This document shows positions 1 through 12,100 of a DNA stretch of 64,000 nt, in pieces. The DNA comes from Stratiolaelaps scimitus (Eukaryota; Arthropoda; Arachnida; Mesostigmata; Laelapidae): assembly GCA_019614645.1 (NCBI GenBank), contig JABWDB010000001.1, forward strand, positions 30,311,501 to 30,375,500, given 5' to 3'. Every line of letters begins with the position of its first letter. Within the stretch, counting starts at the first letter, position 1. The notes under the pieces are model-generated. The model had not been told where the DNA came from. It searched no databases and worked only from the letters and a program-made list of their open reading frames with translations. Both the position numbers and the translations under genes were made by a program.

Positions 1-2776
1 GCGGGCGGCGACGGAGCTCGATCCGGGGGGAGGAGAAAGGGGGCGAAGAGGTCTTATCGGGGGTTATGGAACGGAACGGGCGGGCGGGCGGTCGGGATGC
101 AGGGGGGGGTCCTGTTGCGATCGGCGCGCCCGTGGATGAGACGAGCAGAAGCGAAGAGTCGCCACGGCCACGGGACTGCTACACAGGGAGCCACAGGGTA
201 GCCATTCTGTGCTATCTACCCCTCGGGGGAGGTAGTAGCATTCAGTAGCAGCGGCATGTTCAGCGACGGAACGCACGCAGACAGATGTGTGTGCATATAT
301 ATATATATATATACAGCAGGGGGAATGCGGTGGCACTAATGCGACCTGTAATGCGACCCATCTGGACTCGCGCGCCGCCGGACTGGATTGCATTGGATAG
401 AAATGAGTTGGATGCGGTAATAGTTACTATTGTTTCTACCTCATTGGCCCCGCGGAGCGAGCAGCGGACTCGAGTTGCTCGGGAGAGTTTTGGGGGGCCC
501 CTGTGGAACGCGACGTTATAGCCATAGTAGAGTTGCATACACTATTGTACATCAACGGCTGGCGTTTGGCTGGTGACGCACAAGCAATCCGGATGCTGCT
601 GCTGATGATGATGATCTAGCTGACTGGCTGGCCGGGCGGACGCTGGCCTGTTCGTTGCAACGGGAGCTGGGTGAGTCTTTTGCTAACTGCGAGCTATGGC
701 CGGCTGGATAGACGCTTTGAAGAACAAAGGACCTGCTAACTCGAGGATACTTGAACTAGAAGGAGCAAGGCGGCGGTGGCGGCGGTGTCGGCGATAGCTG
801 GGAATGGTAAAGGTAGATGTAAGAAGTGTCTATGCGTTGTGGGGTCAGACAGTGAGCACACTCACTAGCACATTCATTCGTCACTATGGCATTACTCGTA
901 GACATGCATCGTCTCGCTGGTGCGCATATTGAGAGAGTTCATTATGACGTCCTTGGACTCCAGTCCGCCTCCAATAGCTCCTGCTTCGCTCCGAGAGGCG
1001 GGAGAGGTGCGAACGCGTTGTTGTCATGCCATCGTTATCAACCGTGTAACTATAGTGCCAGCCATCAGCAGAGTGGCCCAATTTATGCGGAAGCAAATGA
1101 GGAGGACTCTCCCGTATGGGTTTGGTGTTGCGTTGTCCGCTACATATGTTATATATATATATATATATATATATATCTAACGTATTATATAATGGCTCTT
1201 ATTAATTCGAGTTCGCGTATTATTATCATTATTATTATTACTATTATGTACGTTCGTGCATTCAAACGTTCACGCGTATGTGTTCATGTGAATATTTCTA
1301 TATATGGTAAGATGAAGATGGCCAAGAAGCTAACACAAATGAAGCATAATAGAATATATATATATATATATATATATTAATTGATACGACCGACGATTTC
1401 CCGCTCATATGCTCTCTCAGGTCGGCAGCGGCGGCGTCGGAGCCGCTGGCCGATTGGGTAAAATCTCGGTTGTAGATGCGTGCTTGCGTACGCGTCGGCA
1501 TCTGAGTGTGTCTGTGAGTGCGTGCACGTGTGATAAAGGGACGAAACGCAAAAGTCTGGCATGGTTTCTCCGGCGTCCCATCATGGCTGTCCGTCCAGAG
1601 TGCCGAGAATTAGGCCGCCATAGCTGCCGCCCCACAGGAGAGATGATGAGATGATGAATAATTAATTACTGGCGTGCGGCGGCGGCGGCAGCAGCTGCCG
1701 CTGGCGCCGCCACCGCCGCCTCTGCCCTGCTATGCGCGAACACAGGGGGGGTGAGCGACTGAATGAGTGGACGGCAGACGATGGTCACACTCGCTGGGTC
1801 GCTATCGGGGGTCGCCTAGAGAATCCGGCGGCACTTTGTCGTCGAACGAAGGACGAACGCCGACCCAACCGGAGCGGACCGGGCAAACGTTGGGGGACGT
1901 TTGTCGGCGAAGAGACAGGACGGGAATAGAACCGTTGTAGTGCTATAGGCACCCGGGAGATTGGCGGGGGTCACCGAGCAGGGGTGATGGTGGGTGATGA
2001 GCTCAAGAGGGCAGGACCACGGTATAGACAGGGCATAACTCTGCCTCGTATGGGATGGCAGGACTGCTGCCGCTTTGGGCGTAGTGGCCGACAGCCGGCG
2101 CTACTCACTTACTCTGCTGTATAGTGGAGTTACATGACCATACGGGGCACGAGCTATGGGAAAGGCCCTTCTTCCGGGGAACGGCCGCGGCTCGGGGGGG
2201 GGGGGGGGTTGGCCGGTCGGCGGTGGCTGGGAGAGAAGGCGCGTGGGGGCCTCGTCTTCTTCTAATAAGCAGGGCCACTGGCCTGCCGTCGACAACGATA
2301 GGACTCCCTTTGAAGTCTAGCCGTCCGTCCGTCCGACCGACCGGTGGACCGACGAAGCGAGCGAGCGACCGAGCGGTGGTCCGTCAGCGACGAACAGGGA
2401 TCAGAGATAGAGAGACAGAGAGAGAGAGACTCAGAGAGAGAAAGAGCGAGAACTAGCACGCACGGTGCAGGGGGGGGGGTGATCCTGCGCAGGAACCCAG
2501 AGACAGGACGACTTTTGCACAGGCCCTTGCTGCGCCTCGGGAAGCGAGCGCAGCTCCGCCGAGCACCGAGAACGCAGGCCGACTCCGGAAAGCTATACGC
2601 GCTAAATTACGCAGCCAGTCTAGTACATACTAATATCGAAAGTGTGCCAGCCCTCGTATACGTCTGTCGCTCGGTCTGCATGTGTACCGATTGACCGACA
2701 TTGACTTACTGTAAACGGTGGTATAAGCTTGGGAATATCTCTTGCGTTTTGCTTCAATATCCTTCCGCTTGATCTA

Positions 2777-2812
2777 TCTAGGTAGGTAACTATAATTTTC
2801 TAGCTACCTAGA
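2777..2812. repeat. Imperfect inverted repeat
   Basis: TCTAGGTAGGTA at 2777-2788 is mirrored by TAGCTACCTAGA at 2801-2812, 11 of 12 positions complementary with a 12-nt loop. It could form a small hairpin. There is no sign of a gene, and the function is unknown. Confidence 0.6.
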
Positions 2813-3640
2813 AATACCTATGTGTCTATCGATCCTGCGCATAGGATTCAGCTGCAGAAGTATCCGGTTTCCCTTTCTACAAAAGCTGCATAACTGTGAC
2901 GACCAGTGTGCGATTCTAACCAAGCGCACTATATCATACCAAATCACAGAGCGACGTCGAAGGCCCACCATCCAATATCAGTAATATCTTCTGCATATTT
3001 CCATCTATGTTTGGACACCTATTTGTCCGCCGGTACGGTGATAGCCAGACGAGCAACCCGGCTTGCTGGGGGAACGAGGGCATATGCATGGATATGATCG
3101 GCCATTTTAGCATGCTTATATGGATATAGTCTGCCCGGTCGGCCGGGCGCTGTCGATTCATATCGGGGCATATCGAACACAGCAGCGAAGAGCGGCTTAT
3201 GTACTGCTGCTGAGGACCTGAAGAAAGGTGAAGACAACATAGCCAAGGCAAGGGCGACAGAGAGAGAGAGAGAGAGAGGGGAACGATAGTTCCATATGCA
3301 ACCGGCAGAGGGACGGCGAATGACGAGCATGTTCAGAGAGATATCCCCACGATACAAATATGACTATGCAGGGCAATGAGGAGAAGACGGCTAAGTGGCC
3401 ACTAATGGACAGTCGTCCCGGGAGCTCTCCATCTCCTCTGGGTCGTTTCTAGTGCAAAAAAAAAGAAGATGACATCTATCTCGACGTATGGTACGAACAT
3501 ATGATCGGAAAGGGCGATCACTTCACGATAGAGCAGACGTTAGAGTCTCAGCCAGTTATACCTATGGTTATACCTATGTGCTTGCACAAGTAGATAGACA
3601 CCAGTAATGTCCTGCTTAACGATGACTCGCTCAGCGATTC

Positions 3641-3692
3641 CATCTGTCGATTACGAATTATCATACGAATGAATGCATGTAATCGACAGATG
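3641..3692. repeat. Perfect 14-bp inverted repeat (hairpin)
   Basis: CATCTGTCGATTAC at 3641-3654 is exactly complementary to GTAATCGACAGATG at 3679-3692, with a 24-nt loop between. The pairing does not extend cleanly outward. It could be the core of a miniature transposable element or a structured intronic RNA element; the sequence alone does not decide. Confidence 0.75.
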
Positions 3693-4199
3693 ATAAGGAA
3701 AGTGATTAGAGAATATACAATAGAACAATAAACAAATGCGCGTTATACTTTCAACGGCATATAACAGCTAGCGTATGATGAGACGGCTCGACGACGACGG
3801 GTGGTGTCGAAATTGGATAGTTTGGTTCGGCGCATAAGAGGTATCTTATTCAATTCGCCTTGAACGCATCGATGAACGCATGCTTCCAGTGCTGTAAGAT
3901 ACCGCTGTGTTTGAGCCGAATAGAATGGCGTTAGTTAATGAGAAATCAGTAACGAGTTACTAATTTACTCAGCGCTTAGTAATCGACGCGGCTAAACGGC
4001 AATGAGCCCCAAGCTGTATCGACGGCTGCGGATGTATTTACAAAGTATATTGTTATTGTTGTTGTAGTCTTCGTTCTTCGGACAGTATCTGCCATCAATG
4101 ATAGTTCTACCATCAGTGGTATAGTCATCACTTGAACAATGGACCCTCACCAATCATTTCGTGATCTCATTTTTTCGTTTGTTGTTTTACTTCTTTCAG

Positions 4200-4347
4200 G
4201 GAAAGATGATGGGGGCCGCCGCCAGCGGTGGTTCACCGTTGTCCTCGTACCTCATGTACGGTGGCCATCCTGAAGCTACATTCTCTCAGCCTCCGCCAGC
4301 TCATATGGGCATTCCTGCACATGGCGTGCACCTGGACAGCAAAGCTG
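4200..4347 (+). CDS. pan: TCF exon: central linker, part 1
   Basis: The acceptor is TTCTTTCAG ending at 4199 and the donor is GTGAGT at 4348. The exon reads GKMMGAAASGG...SYLMYGGHPEATFSQPPPAHMG...HLDSKA and leaves one base (G) for the next exon. It aligns with the TCF7L2/pangolin stretch 'PLITYSNEHFTPGNPPPHL...DPKT', which precedes the GIPRP motif: YLMYGGHPEATFSQPPPAH against LITYSNEHFTPGNPPPHL, and DSKAG against DPKTG. In known TCFs this linker lies between the beta-catenin-binding domain and the HMG box and contributes to Groucho binding. Two adjacent ATGs at 4206 and 4209 near the exon start could serve as starts of an N-terminally truncated form. Sequence similarity is moderate, but phase and position in the chain make the call firm. 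Confidence 0.85.
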
Positions 4348-4497
4348 GTGAGTAAACGAACGCTTAGCGATTGTAGTGAGACTCGCTACGATTAGGGTTA
4401 GCGTAAATGTATACATATGTATGTACTCATTGCGAGATTCGATTGCAGTTGATCTCTAGTCGGCGCGCGCGTGTTCACAATCCATTGCAACACGTGT

Positions 4498-4504
<7 letters not shown>

Positions 4505-4534
<30 letters not shown>
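4505..4534. repeat. (TA)n microsatellite
   Basis: About 15 TA units just inside the large TCF intron. Many similar tracts occur in the window; their open frames of alternating Ile and Tyr are artefacts. Confidence 0.9.
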
Positions 4535-4538
<4 letters not shown>

Positions 4539-5033
4539 GGGAATATGTTTCACATGGAGGACTCTTCAGTATCAGAAGGACCAATGACAAAATGTAAACA
4601 CTGTCTCTCCATCGGATCGATGGATCGATCAAGCACAAAACAGCTTTCGGAGTATGGTCGATACAACCTGACAGTGTAATAGATACAATTTCGACTCGAT
4701 TTAATCTGCAAACTTTCTCACATTTTTAACATCTTTCACACTTGTTTCGTTCTTTCATCAATTAGCCACCACGGAAGCGCGGTGTCTAATTGATCGAGCA
4801 ACACGTTTTTCTCGTTAGTAAAAGATTCAGGAACATCTCGGCCCAAATGGTTGAACGGCAACGTGTGACACTTCACTCCAAATTCACATTGGGCTGTTTA
4901 AGGGCGACCTCTCTCACGTTAGTTATCACTGTTATATAAGATTCATATGCATGCGATACGTGGCACACACACTGTGACGTTCGTTCCGAGAGCGATGACG
5001 CAGGTTAGATTTTTGTTTTTTTGTTATGCTACA

Positions 5034-5063
5034 TTTATTTTCGACACGACAGGCACTTTTATT
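5034..5063 (-). terminator. Candidate poly(A) signals of the nested repeat-protein gene
   Basis: Two TTTATT strings at 5034-5039 and 5058-5063 read AATAAA on the minus strand. They lie about 530-560 nt beyond the TAG stop of the gene at 5590-6216. I saw no closer AATAAA or ATTAAA, so the 3' UTR may be about half a kilobase. This is inferred from motifs only. Confidence 0.4.
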
Positions 5064-5589
5064 TACAGGGACGGGACTGTCTTGCTTCATGGTAGGCTTT
5101 TTTCGTTTCTTGTTCTTATCGCTATTATCATCATCATCATTATGTACACGGTGTTGGTGCCGTCCGGAGAAGGAGAATAGATGGACGGCCTCTTTGGAAG
5201 TATCTACAGGTGCGCTCAGCGCAAGCGGACACAGTGACGAGCAGTAGCTTGTCGAACAAGGGCGGGGTAGCCACTCGATCGCATGACGGCAGCCGGTCGA
5301 AATCGATTCGGCAGGCGACAACAACGAGACATGACGACGGCGGCGGCGACTGCTGCTGCTGATGTTGTTGCTGTTGTCATCGACTCCGCATCGTCGACTT
5401 CCGCCGCTGCGGTGGCTACGCCGGCGGCGGTGGAGGTCACCGGAGGTAGTGCGTGCGCAACAATATCCAAGAGTTGTCGGGTGCGCGTGCAATGCAGGCG
5501 AATTATTATTAAACAACATCAACAACAACGACGACGACGACTTCTTTTCATTATTATTATTATTATTAGGTTCGCCGGTAGGTTGTTGC

Positions 5590-6216
5590 CTAGGCAGCGG
5601 CGGCAGCGGCCTTGGCGGCTGCAGCCTTCTTATGCCACCCCTTGGACTCGAGCACGATGGGCACCGGCTTCTTGATAACGACGGGATGCTCCTTGACCAC
5701 GGGCACCTCAACGGGGATATGCTTCGTCACCGGCACCGGCACGTGCTTGTGGATGTGAACGGGATACGGCTTGGGGACCTTCACTTCAACGGGCACTGGT
5801 ACAGGCTTGTGCACAATGTATGGCTTGGGCACGTGCACAATGTAGGGCTTGGGCACCTTGACGATATGCGGGACGGGGTAGGGCTTCTTCACGGGCACCT
5901 TAACTGGCACGGGCACCTCCTTTGGAATATGGACTACCTTGTGCACGGGATAGAACTGGTGAACGATATGCGGCACGGGATATGGCTTAGGCACCGGCAC
6001 GGGCTTATAGACGGGCACTTTTTTCGGTACGTGAATCACGTGCGGCACTGGCACGGGATGCGGGACGGGATAAGGCTTGTGCACCTTCTTCACGACGACC
6101 GTGAGTTTCGGCTCGTACCAGCCATGATGGTGGTGGTGCCATCCGTGACCACCAGCCTCGACGTATCCAAGAGAGCACAGGGCGAGAACGCCCACAACAC
6201 CCACTAAGCGTAACAT
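5590..6216 (-). CDS. Secreted valine/proline-rich repeat protein (Vajk-like cuticle protein)
   Basis: This is a single-exon frame of 208 residues, from ATG at 6216 to TAG at 5590. It starts with a clear signal peptide (MLRLVGVVGVLALCSLGYVEA, cleavage likely near residue 21). A short Gly/His/Trp-rich segment follows (GGHGWHHHHHGWYEP). The rest is a long array of KPYPVPH, VPVPV, VHVPKPY and IVKVPKPY repeats, and the protein ends in an alanine-rich tail (KKAAAAKAAAAAA). The mature part contains no cysteine and no Rebers-Riddiford motif. Valine/proline repeats with periodic Lys and His are typical of arthropod extracellular structural proteins such as insect Vajk proteins, so a role in cuticle or another extracellular matrix is likely. 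That function is inferred from composition. The gene lies entirely inside a TCF intron on the opposite strand. A TATA box and initiator lie 216-253 bp upstream of the ATG. This start is chosen because it begins the signal peptide, and no upstream exon is needed. Confidence 0.88.
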   Translation of the reverse strand: MLRLVGVVGVLALCSLGYVEAGGHGWHHHHHGWYEPKLTVVVKKVHKPYPVPHPVPVPHVIHVPKKVPVYKPVPVPKPYPVPHIVHQFYPVHKVVHIPKEVPVPVKVPVKKPYPVPHIVKVPKPYIVHVPKPYIVHKPVPVPVEVKVPKPYPVHIHKHVPVPVTKHIPVEVPVVKEHPVVIKKPVPIVLESKGWHKKAAAAKAAAAAA

Positions 6217-6431
6217 GACGGTGACTGCGTCGCTAATGATGACAATGTGACAACAAGGGCGAACAGATCGATGACGGCCGCGTCCTCAGAGTCGCCTTGA
6301 CTCCAGCTCCAACTCGTTTGCTGTCCGACGTCTCAGTCGGCTCGGCTCGTCCACCTGCTGGTGTCTGCTCAGTTGCGTTCTGCTCCGACTAGTGCTGCTC
6401 GCTTTCACTAGCACTGAATCGACAACGTCGG

Positions 6432-6469
6432 CTGACTGCCTGGCTTGCCGCCGCGCCGGCTCTTTTATA
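6432..6469 (-). promoter_or_regulatory. Core promoter (TATA box and initiator) of the nested gene
   Basis: Read on the minus strand, TATAAAAG occupies 6469-6462 and GCAGTCAG occupies 6439-6432. The putative start A at 6437 lies 32 nt from the first T of the TATA box, the usual spacing in arthropod promoters. The 5' UTR would be about 220 nt. TATA plus initiator is common for tissue- and stage-specific structural genes, which fits the encoded protein. Confidence 0.65.
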
Positions 6470-9101
6470 GCGGTGGCAACGGTGAAAGGAAATGGCAGCC
6501 GTCGCGGGGCTTGCAGCTGGTGGCCGAAGTGTGCGCGGTGGGCTCGCGTTCGGGCCCAGCTTGCCGAGCGCCAACGCCGGCGCCGGCGGCGGCGGCGGCA
6601 GTGGCGGCAACAGCTTCAGTAGCGTCAGAATGCACCATCGCTGACGCTGTCGCTGTCGTCGTCGTCGTCGTTGGCTTCTTCGCCGCCGGGCGGCTTGAGA
6701 GCGGGAGCGCGCACCACGGTTTCGTTTGCGTCCGTCCGACCGCCGGACGAACCCACAGACGTTCAGACCGATCGACCGACCCACCGGCCGGCCGGCCGGC
6801 AGGTAAGCAGGCGGGCGGGCGAGCGAGCGGTCAGGCATTCGTTATATAATTGCTATCCAGTTAAAGCGAAACAGCTCGCGCTGCCGCTGCGCGCTTGTCT
6901 GACAACCGTCGGAGCAGTCTGTCTTGGCGGGCTGCATTGCCGATGATGGTGTCGACCGACCGACCGACCACCGACAGACACCACCTCTACTACCACTGCT
7001 GCTGCTGCTACCGGTCGTCCGATGGATGGTCGGACATGCAGGAAAGCCCCGGCCACTGCCCCACAGCAACGTTAGTATTGCCTTTACGTCAACGGGACGA
7101 CGAAGACGAAGCACCTGTGGTGGTAGTGAAAAACAGCAGCCACGATAGCAGCAGCAGCAGCAAGAACAGTAACAACAACAACAACAGTGACGCGAACGCC
7201 AGTAACAGCAACAAGAGCAAGTCAACCAGTAGTAAAAGTAGCAGCAGCAGCCTTGGCGTTATAGTTGTTATAGCACTAGTAGCAGTAGCAGCATCATCAT
7301 CATCATTGGTGGTGATAGGAGCGATCGTGGTGTGGTGGTAACGGACACATGCGGCTCGATGTGAGAACGACTCATTTTCGGACTTTCGGCCGATGTCTCT
7401 ATAAGACGCAATGGGAATACACCTGAGGCAAAAGCTGCTGCTGCTGCTGCTGGTGCCACCACCACCGGCACCACCGGCACCGGTACCATCTGCGATAGCT
7501 GCCGCAGCAGCAGCAGCATCGTCATCATCAGGGGGCCGGCGACTTAAAATTCGCTGCAGCCAACACAATAACAATAATAGGAAAAACAAATAGCAGCTGT
7601 AACGCAACTCAAACGTGAACACGGAGACGCGATTGCACACAGCCAGATACATAGGCATTCCGTTACACTGCGCCACATTCAGGGCTATTCATGATACATT
7701 GCTGCTGTTACCGCTGCTGCTGTTGCTGCTGATACAACACTTTTTGGCACTTTTTCGGAAGCGACAGCGACATTTCGTGTGTGCTGGACACAAACCTGTG
7801 TTTGTTTGTTTATTTGTGTGTGTGGTGTGTCTGTGCGTGCGTGTGCGTGTGTCTAGCAGTAACAAGCTCATTTATTGTGGCATTCATTTCGATTATCGTA
7901 CGCGAACGCTGTTACCGGCCGAACGCTGTTGAATTCGGTGACATAGATTAGATTGTTGGCGCTTCGTCTTGTGGGGAGTGATCGTCGAATTTTACTTGGT
8001 AATGCCGACTGGGTCACGACGACGACGCGATAGAATCTACACAATTACGCTACTACGGAGTTCCCTATTGCGCAGCCCTACGCGCGTTGATCGACCCATC
8101 AACAGCAATAGCAGCAGCAGCAACAACAACCACAGCCACAGAACAGCAACAATAATAATAATAATAACAACAACACTAACAATAGCAGCGACAATAACAC
8201 AGGGAGCAGTCGACGACCCCCGGTTTGCTCTTTAGGTAGCGGCGAACACAGTAGAAAGAGAGATGTCTACTTTATTAATCAAGCTTAGTTTTACAACAAC
8301 AATAAAAATGGTACACGACTACAAATGGAGAGATTGCTGGTTGCCTGCTGCACTGCTGCGCCCACCGCCGCAGCAGCAGCAACAATATACATTGTATAAT
8401 AGACGATACAGCGCCATGATTGCCTCTCCCGCTTTAGCTCGTCCGGTCCTCGCTGTCGCCAGCGGACAAGCCTCAGTGAAGCACGCTGCTGAAATGGGTC
8501 ACCGCGCAAAGGACATGAGACCTTCAAGCCGAGAACTTTGCCGTATCCACGTCATATTCGATCTGTCTGACCGACGGTAGTACGCCAGCAACGCGAACAT
8601 TCATATACTACTTATACGCTTAATTCGATTAGTTGCATTCGACGAATTATTATGACGCATTAACAAGATTCAAGAATACATGTGTGTACTTTTCCATCGA
8701 TTTTGCTGCATGCGTTTGAACTCTCTTGCATTGGTATTACTCTCGACACGACGGGGGGGACGGCGGGCGGCGACGAATATATGCGCATCGTGTCATTGAC
8801 TTGCCACTATGTGAACGGCGGTCGCGCACACTTTATCGGGGCTGGCCCTAAGCAGTAACAGCGTATACGTGTGTTGCGTTATGGCCCATGCAATTAGTCT
8901 CCGTTGAAATGGCGCTTACCACGAAAAATGCCGTTGCGGAATGCACCAAACTAGCTGTGCTGGAAGTGAAAACCTCGACAAATCAGACGCCCCAGACGAC
9001 TAAAAACACCACCAAGCTGCACTGCCCTTAGTCGATTCGGTGTAGACGATGAAGATCGTGCAGACCCGTGTGGGTGAAAACGGAAATGCTGTTCCTAATA
9101 C

Positions 9102-9104
<3 letters not shown>

Positions 9105-9134
<30 letters not shown>
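9105..9134. repeat. (AT)n microsatellite
   Basis: A pure AT dinucleotide run of about 15 units in intron sequence. Confidence 0.9.
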
Positions 9135-9137
<3 letters not shown>

Positions 9138-12100
9138 ATGCAAAGATATCCGCGCAGCTAATCTCAAGCAACCTCGCAAAATAAGTATCTTCGAATAACA
9201 AACAATGAAGAATGAAAAACCATTGACAAAATCATTGTAGTCGAGAAGCTGTGAGTGAGCAAAGGTTTCACATAGTTACACAAGTCCAATACAACTTAGG
9301 CAGTACAGAACAGCTCAGTGAAACGCTGGATTCTGAGGGAACGCCTGCCTGTAAGAGGTGGGAGCTCACGCATGCGTCAGGGTTACGCGAGCCCCCGCCT
9401 CCTCCCCCGCCCCCAAACAGACGCACTCATTCGCGTCGTGCCACCGGTCACCGTAAGCCGCCGATAGGTAAAAGGGGTGGTTTGTCGGCGAAGCCAGATA
9501 CTACACCATTAACAAACACCGGATCCCTCCCTATTCGCCTACACACACACAATGAGATCCGTGAAATGTTGACGTCAGAATAAGTCGTGTCCGCATTGTT
9601 CTTGCTGTTACTGCAGTCTCCCGCGTTGTTCTGACGATGTCTCAAGTTCGGGGATTGACCGATATAACTTCGTTCGCTAACCTGCTCACAGCGGTTGGCA
9701 AGGGCGAAGCTTGAGGAGCGGAGATTGCCGTTACAGATTAATTACATTACAGTCACAAGCTGCGTTTCGATTTAGAGCAGCGGTTACCGAATTACGTGGC
9801 GAACATTACGCCATAATCGTTTAACGGCCACAATGTGCAGACTATTGAAATTGTAACTATCCACGCCGCTTTCCAGAAGCTTTAGCGCACGAAAATAATT
9901 TATGCATTTCATTATATGTTTCCTTGTAAGCCAATTTCGGGGACAGCCTCATTTAGCCTTGAATCCTGATTAAATGCTCTGGTGAGGTGTAGTTATCTCT
10001 TCTACCTAAGTGAGGATTGCCTGTAGGAGGATTACAGCTTGCCGTTATAATGGTTAATGTTCTTCCGAAAGCACCAGCCGTGAATATCGGTAGAGTGATC
10101 CAATATGGCCACGTCAAATTCATTTAGGCCAACGCAATATAAAAGCGCCCATACTTAGGCTGGCGTAGAATTTCGTGATGGGTAGTTACACATCGTTACG
10201 GAGCGTTTATTGATTTTTTTTTGCGCTGACGCTAAACATTCAACGGGTTCTACTTGTCTAATTTCCTCAACGGTTTCAATTTATGTCTCCGAGTTATTAT
10301 TATCCGAGGTCACAACGGTTGTTCGTGTGGCTTGCATTCCGCCCTGCTAACAGCCACATGGTATAATCGAATGCATAATTAGGCTTGATTTTAACAAAGA
10401 TGTCTAATCAATGCATCGCCTTTAGCTCTAACTGGCTGCTGTTTCCACCGTCAACACTTGACGATATACACATACACACTGACTTGCTTCTATAAAAACA
10501 ATTTCAATTTCCGCTAGACGAAGTTAGTCATATCGTGAATTCATCACCCCAGCCATATTCGCTCACATCCGTCTCCGAGTTGATCAACGTAAAGATACCA
10601 ACCAGCAGCTGCAGCAGCAGTAGCAGCAATGATATTCCAATATTTCTCCGACCTCACCGACACCACGATAATGATTGTGTTAACAATCAAAATACTAACT
10701 GTATATATCTAGTGCACGTGAACGTGTTTGTTCGCCTCTGTGAATACATTCATGCTATCCGCCGTGGTATGTTCCTATGATGATCATGATTATGATGATA
10801 TCTCAATCTCTCAATCAATTTGTCGCTTTGCCAATGTGTTTGTCTTCGCCCTGAGCGTTATGCGCGCTCCGTTACCTTACATACATAGAATATATCTGTG
10901 TGTCCGTCTCTAGTCCGGCCATGTTTGTCCAGACGTTGTACTGTATACATCTGCCTGCCAGTTGAAGCTTTGCACGCTCGCCCGTTCGTTCGTCGTCGCC
11001 GTCGTTGATTTCATTTTGGGACTTCCGCCGTTACAATCGGGAACACAACGATGCGGATGACGTCGCCAGCAGCGTCAATAACAGCGACAACATCGGATAT
11101 ATCGACCCCTGCCCCCTCTGCCAGCCGCGTCTTGCGGTAAACACTAGCGAGAGCTCTTGCTTGCTTGCTGACGTAGCCGCAGCTTGCTCAGCATCCCCCA
11201 CAACGAGCACTGCCGCCGCCGGCACCGCCACCATCTGCATCTGTACAATATACTACAACAATACGTGGGATTTAGCCAGCAGCAGTGACACCCGGTGGTA
11301 ATTGTTGCCAACCGTCGGCAGGTTTTGGCGGAGAGCGCTTTGCACTTTGGTACACTTAGTTGCTCGCCTGTTCACTCACTCAGCCAGCCAGCCAGCCATA
11401 GTTGTCCTGCTTCGTACTTCGTCGACTGGGACGGCAGCGACGAGCAGATGCTATTTACAATAACAATCAATCTGGCCCTTCGCCTCGTCAAGTCGTTGTC
11501 GTTGATTCGTTCATTGCAGTTGGCTGCTGCTGCTCTCGTTGTTGTCATCTGAATAATTTGCATTGCTGCTGTTGCTGCTGAGCATTACTCAAACCGAACG
11601 CTGTGGCATACGCATTTTGCCGAATTTGGCGTTAACCAAAAGTGAAGTTAACTATAAACAGAAGCAGCAGCAGCAGCAACAACAACAACGGGAAGCGGAG
11701 AAGAGGCGGACTGTTTTTGAGCGGCGTTGGCCGCCCAGCGGAGTGGGGTGGCAATGGGACAGTGTTGTTCCTCCACCTTCGCTGCGTTGGTTCTCGCTGA
11801 TGAATTGTTGTCTTCGGGCTGTTTCCTGCCCTCCACGTCTGGCTGACGCGTTGTTGCTGCTGCTGTTGTTGTCCATTGCCTGATCATCGCCAATGTGAAT
11901 GACCGATGAGCGTCAACAATAACGGTAGCTCGAGTAGAAATACTACGAGTAAGTGTAACGGTAAAAATTCGTCGGAACCCGCCCCTACCATCAGCTCTAC
12001 CACAATCACCGCTATACTACTATTGCTAATCGTTGACTGGCAACGAACTTCTTCTGCTGGCTCCGCCTGCTGCATTGGCCATCGCCAGCTGCAATAGCAA

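Larger units (their letters stand above)
1..4199. other. Non-coding sequence upstream of the first visible TCF exon (probably intron)
   Basis: No convincing exon was found here. The first 2.6 kb is GC-rich with G-runs (about 2195-2208 and 2470) and (TA)n tracts near 294-313, 1150-1176 and 1354-1378. A (GA)n tract lies at 3260-3278. The open frames are low-complexity or overlap on both strands and match no family I know. The TCF exon at 4200 has a good acceptor and starts in phase 0, so an upstream coding exon ending in phase 0 is expected. Nothing in this stretch resembles the acidic TCF beta-catenin-binding N-terminus, so I infer that this is intron and the 5' exons lie outside the window. 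An unrecognised short or untranslated exon cannot be excluded. Confidence 0.6.

Noticed and set aside
4932..5711. Minus-strand 259-codon frame rich in Arg/Ser
   Set aside because: It lies downstream of and partly over the nested gene in another frame, is low-complexity from trinucleotide repeats, and matches no family.
5362..6207. Long plus-strand open frame of 281 codons
   Set aside because: It is the complement of the repetitive minus-strand gene at 5590-6216. Its composition mirrors the repeat, and it has no signal peptide or promoter.
7089..7676. Minus-strand 195-codon frame of poly-Leu, Ser and Ala
   Set aside because: Translation of CAG/CAA/CAT repeats; every frame here is open for the same reason.
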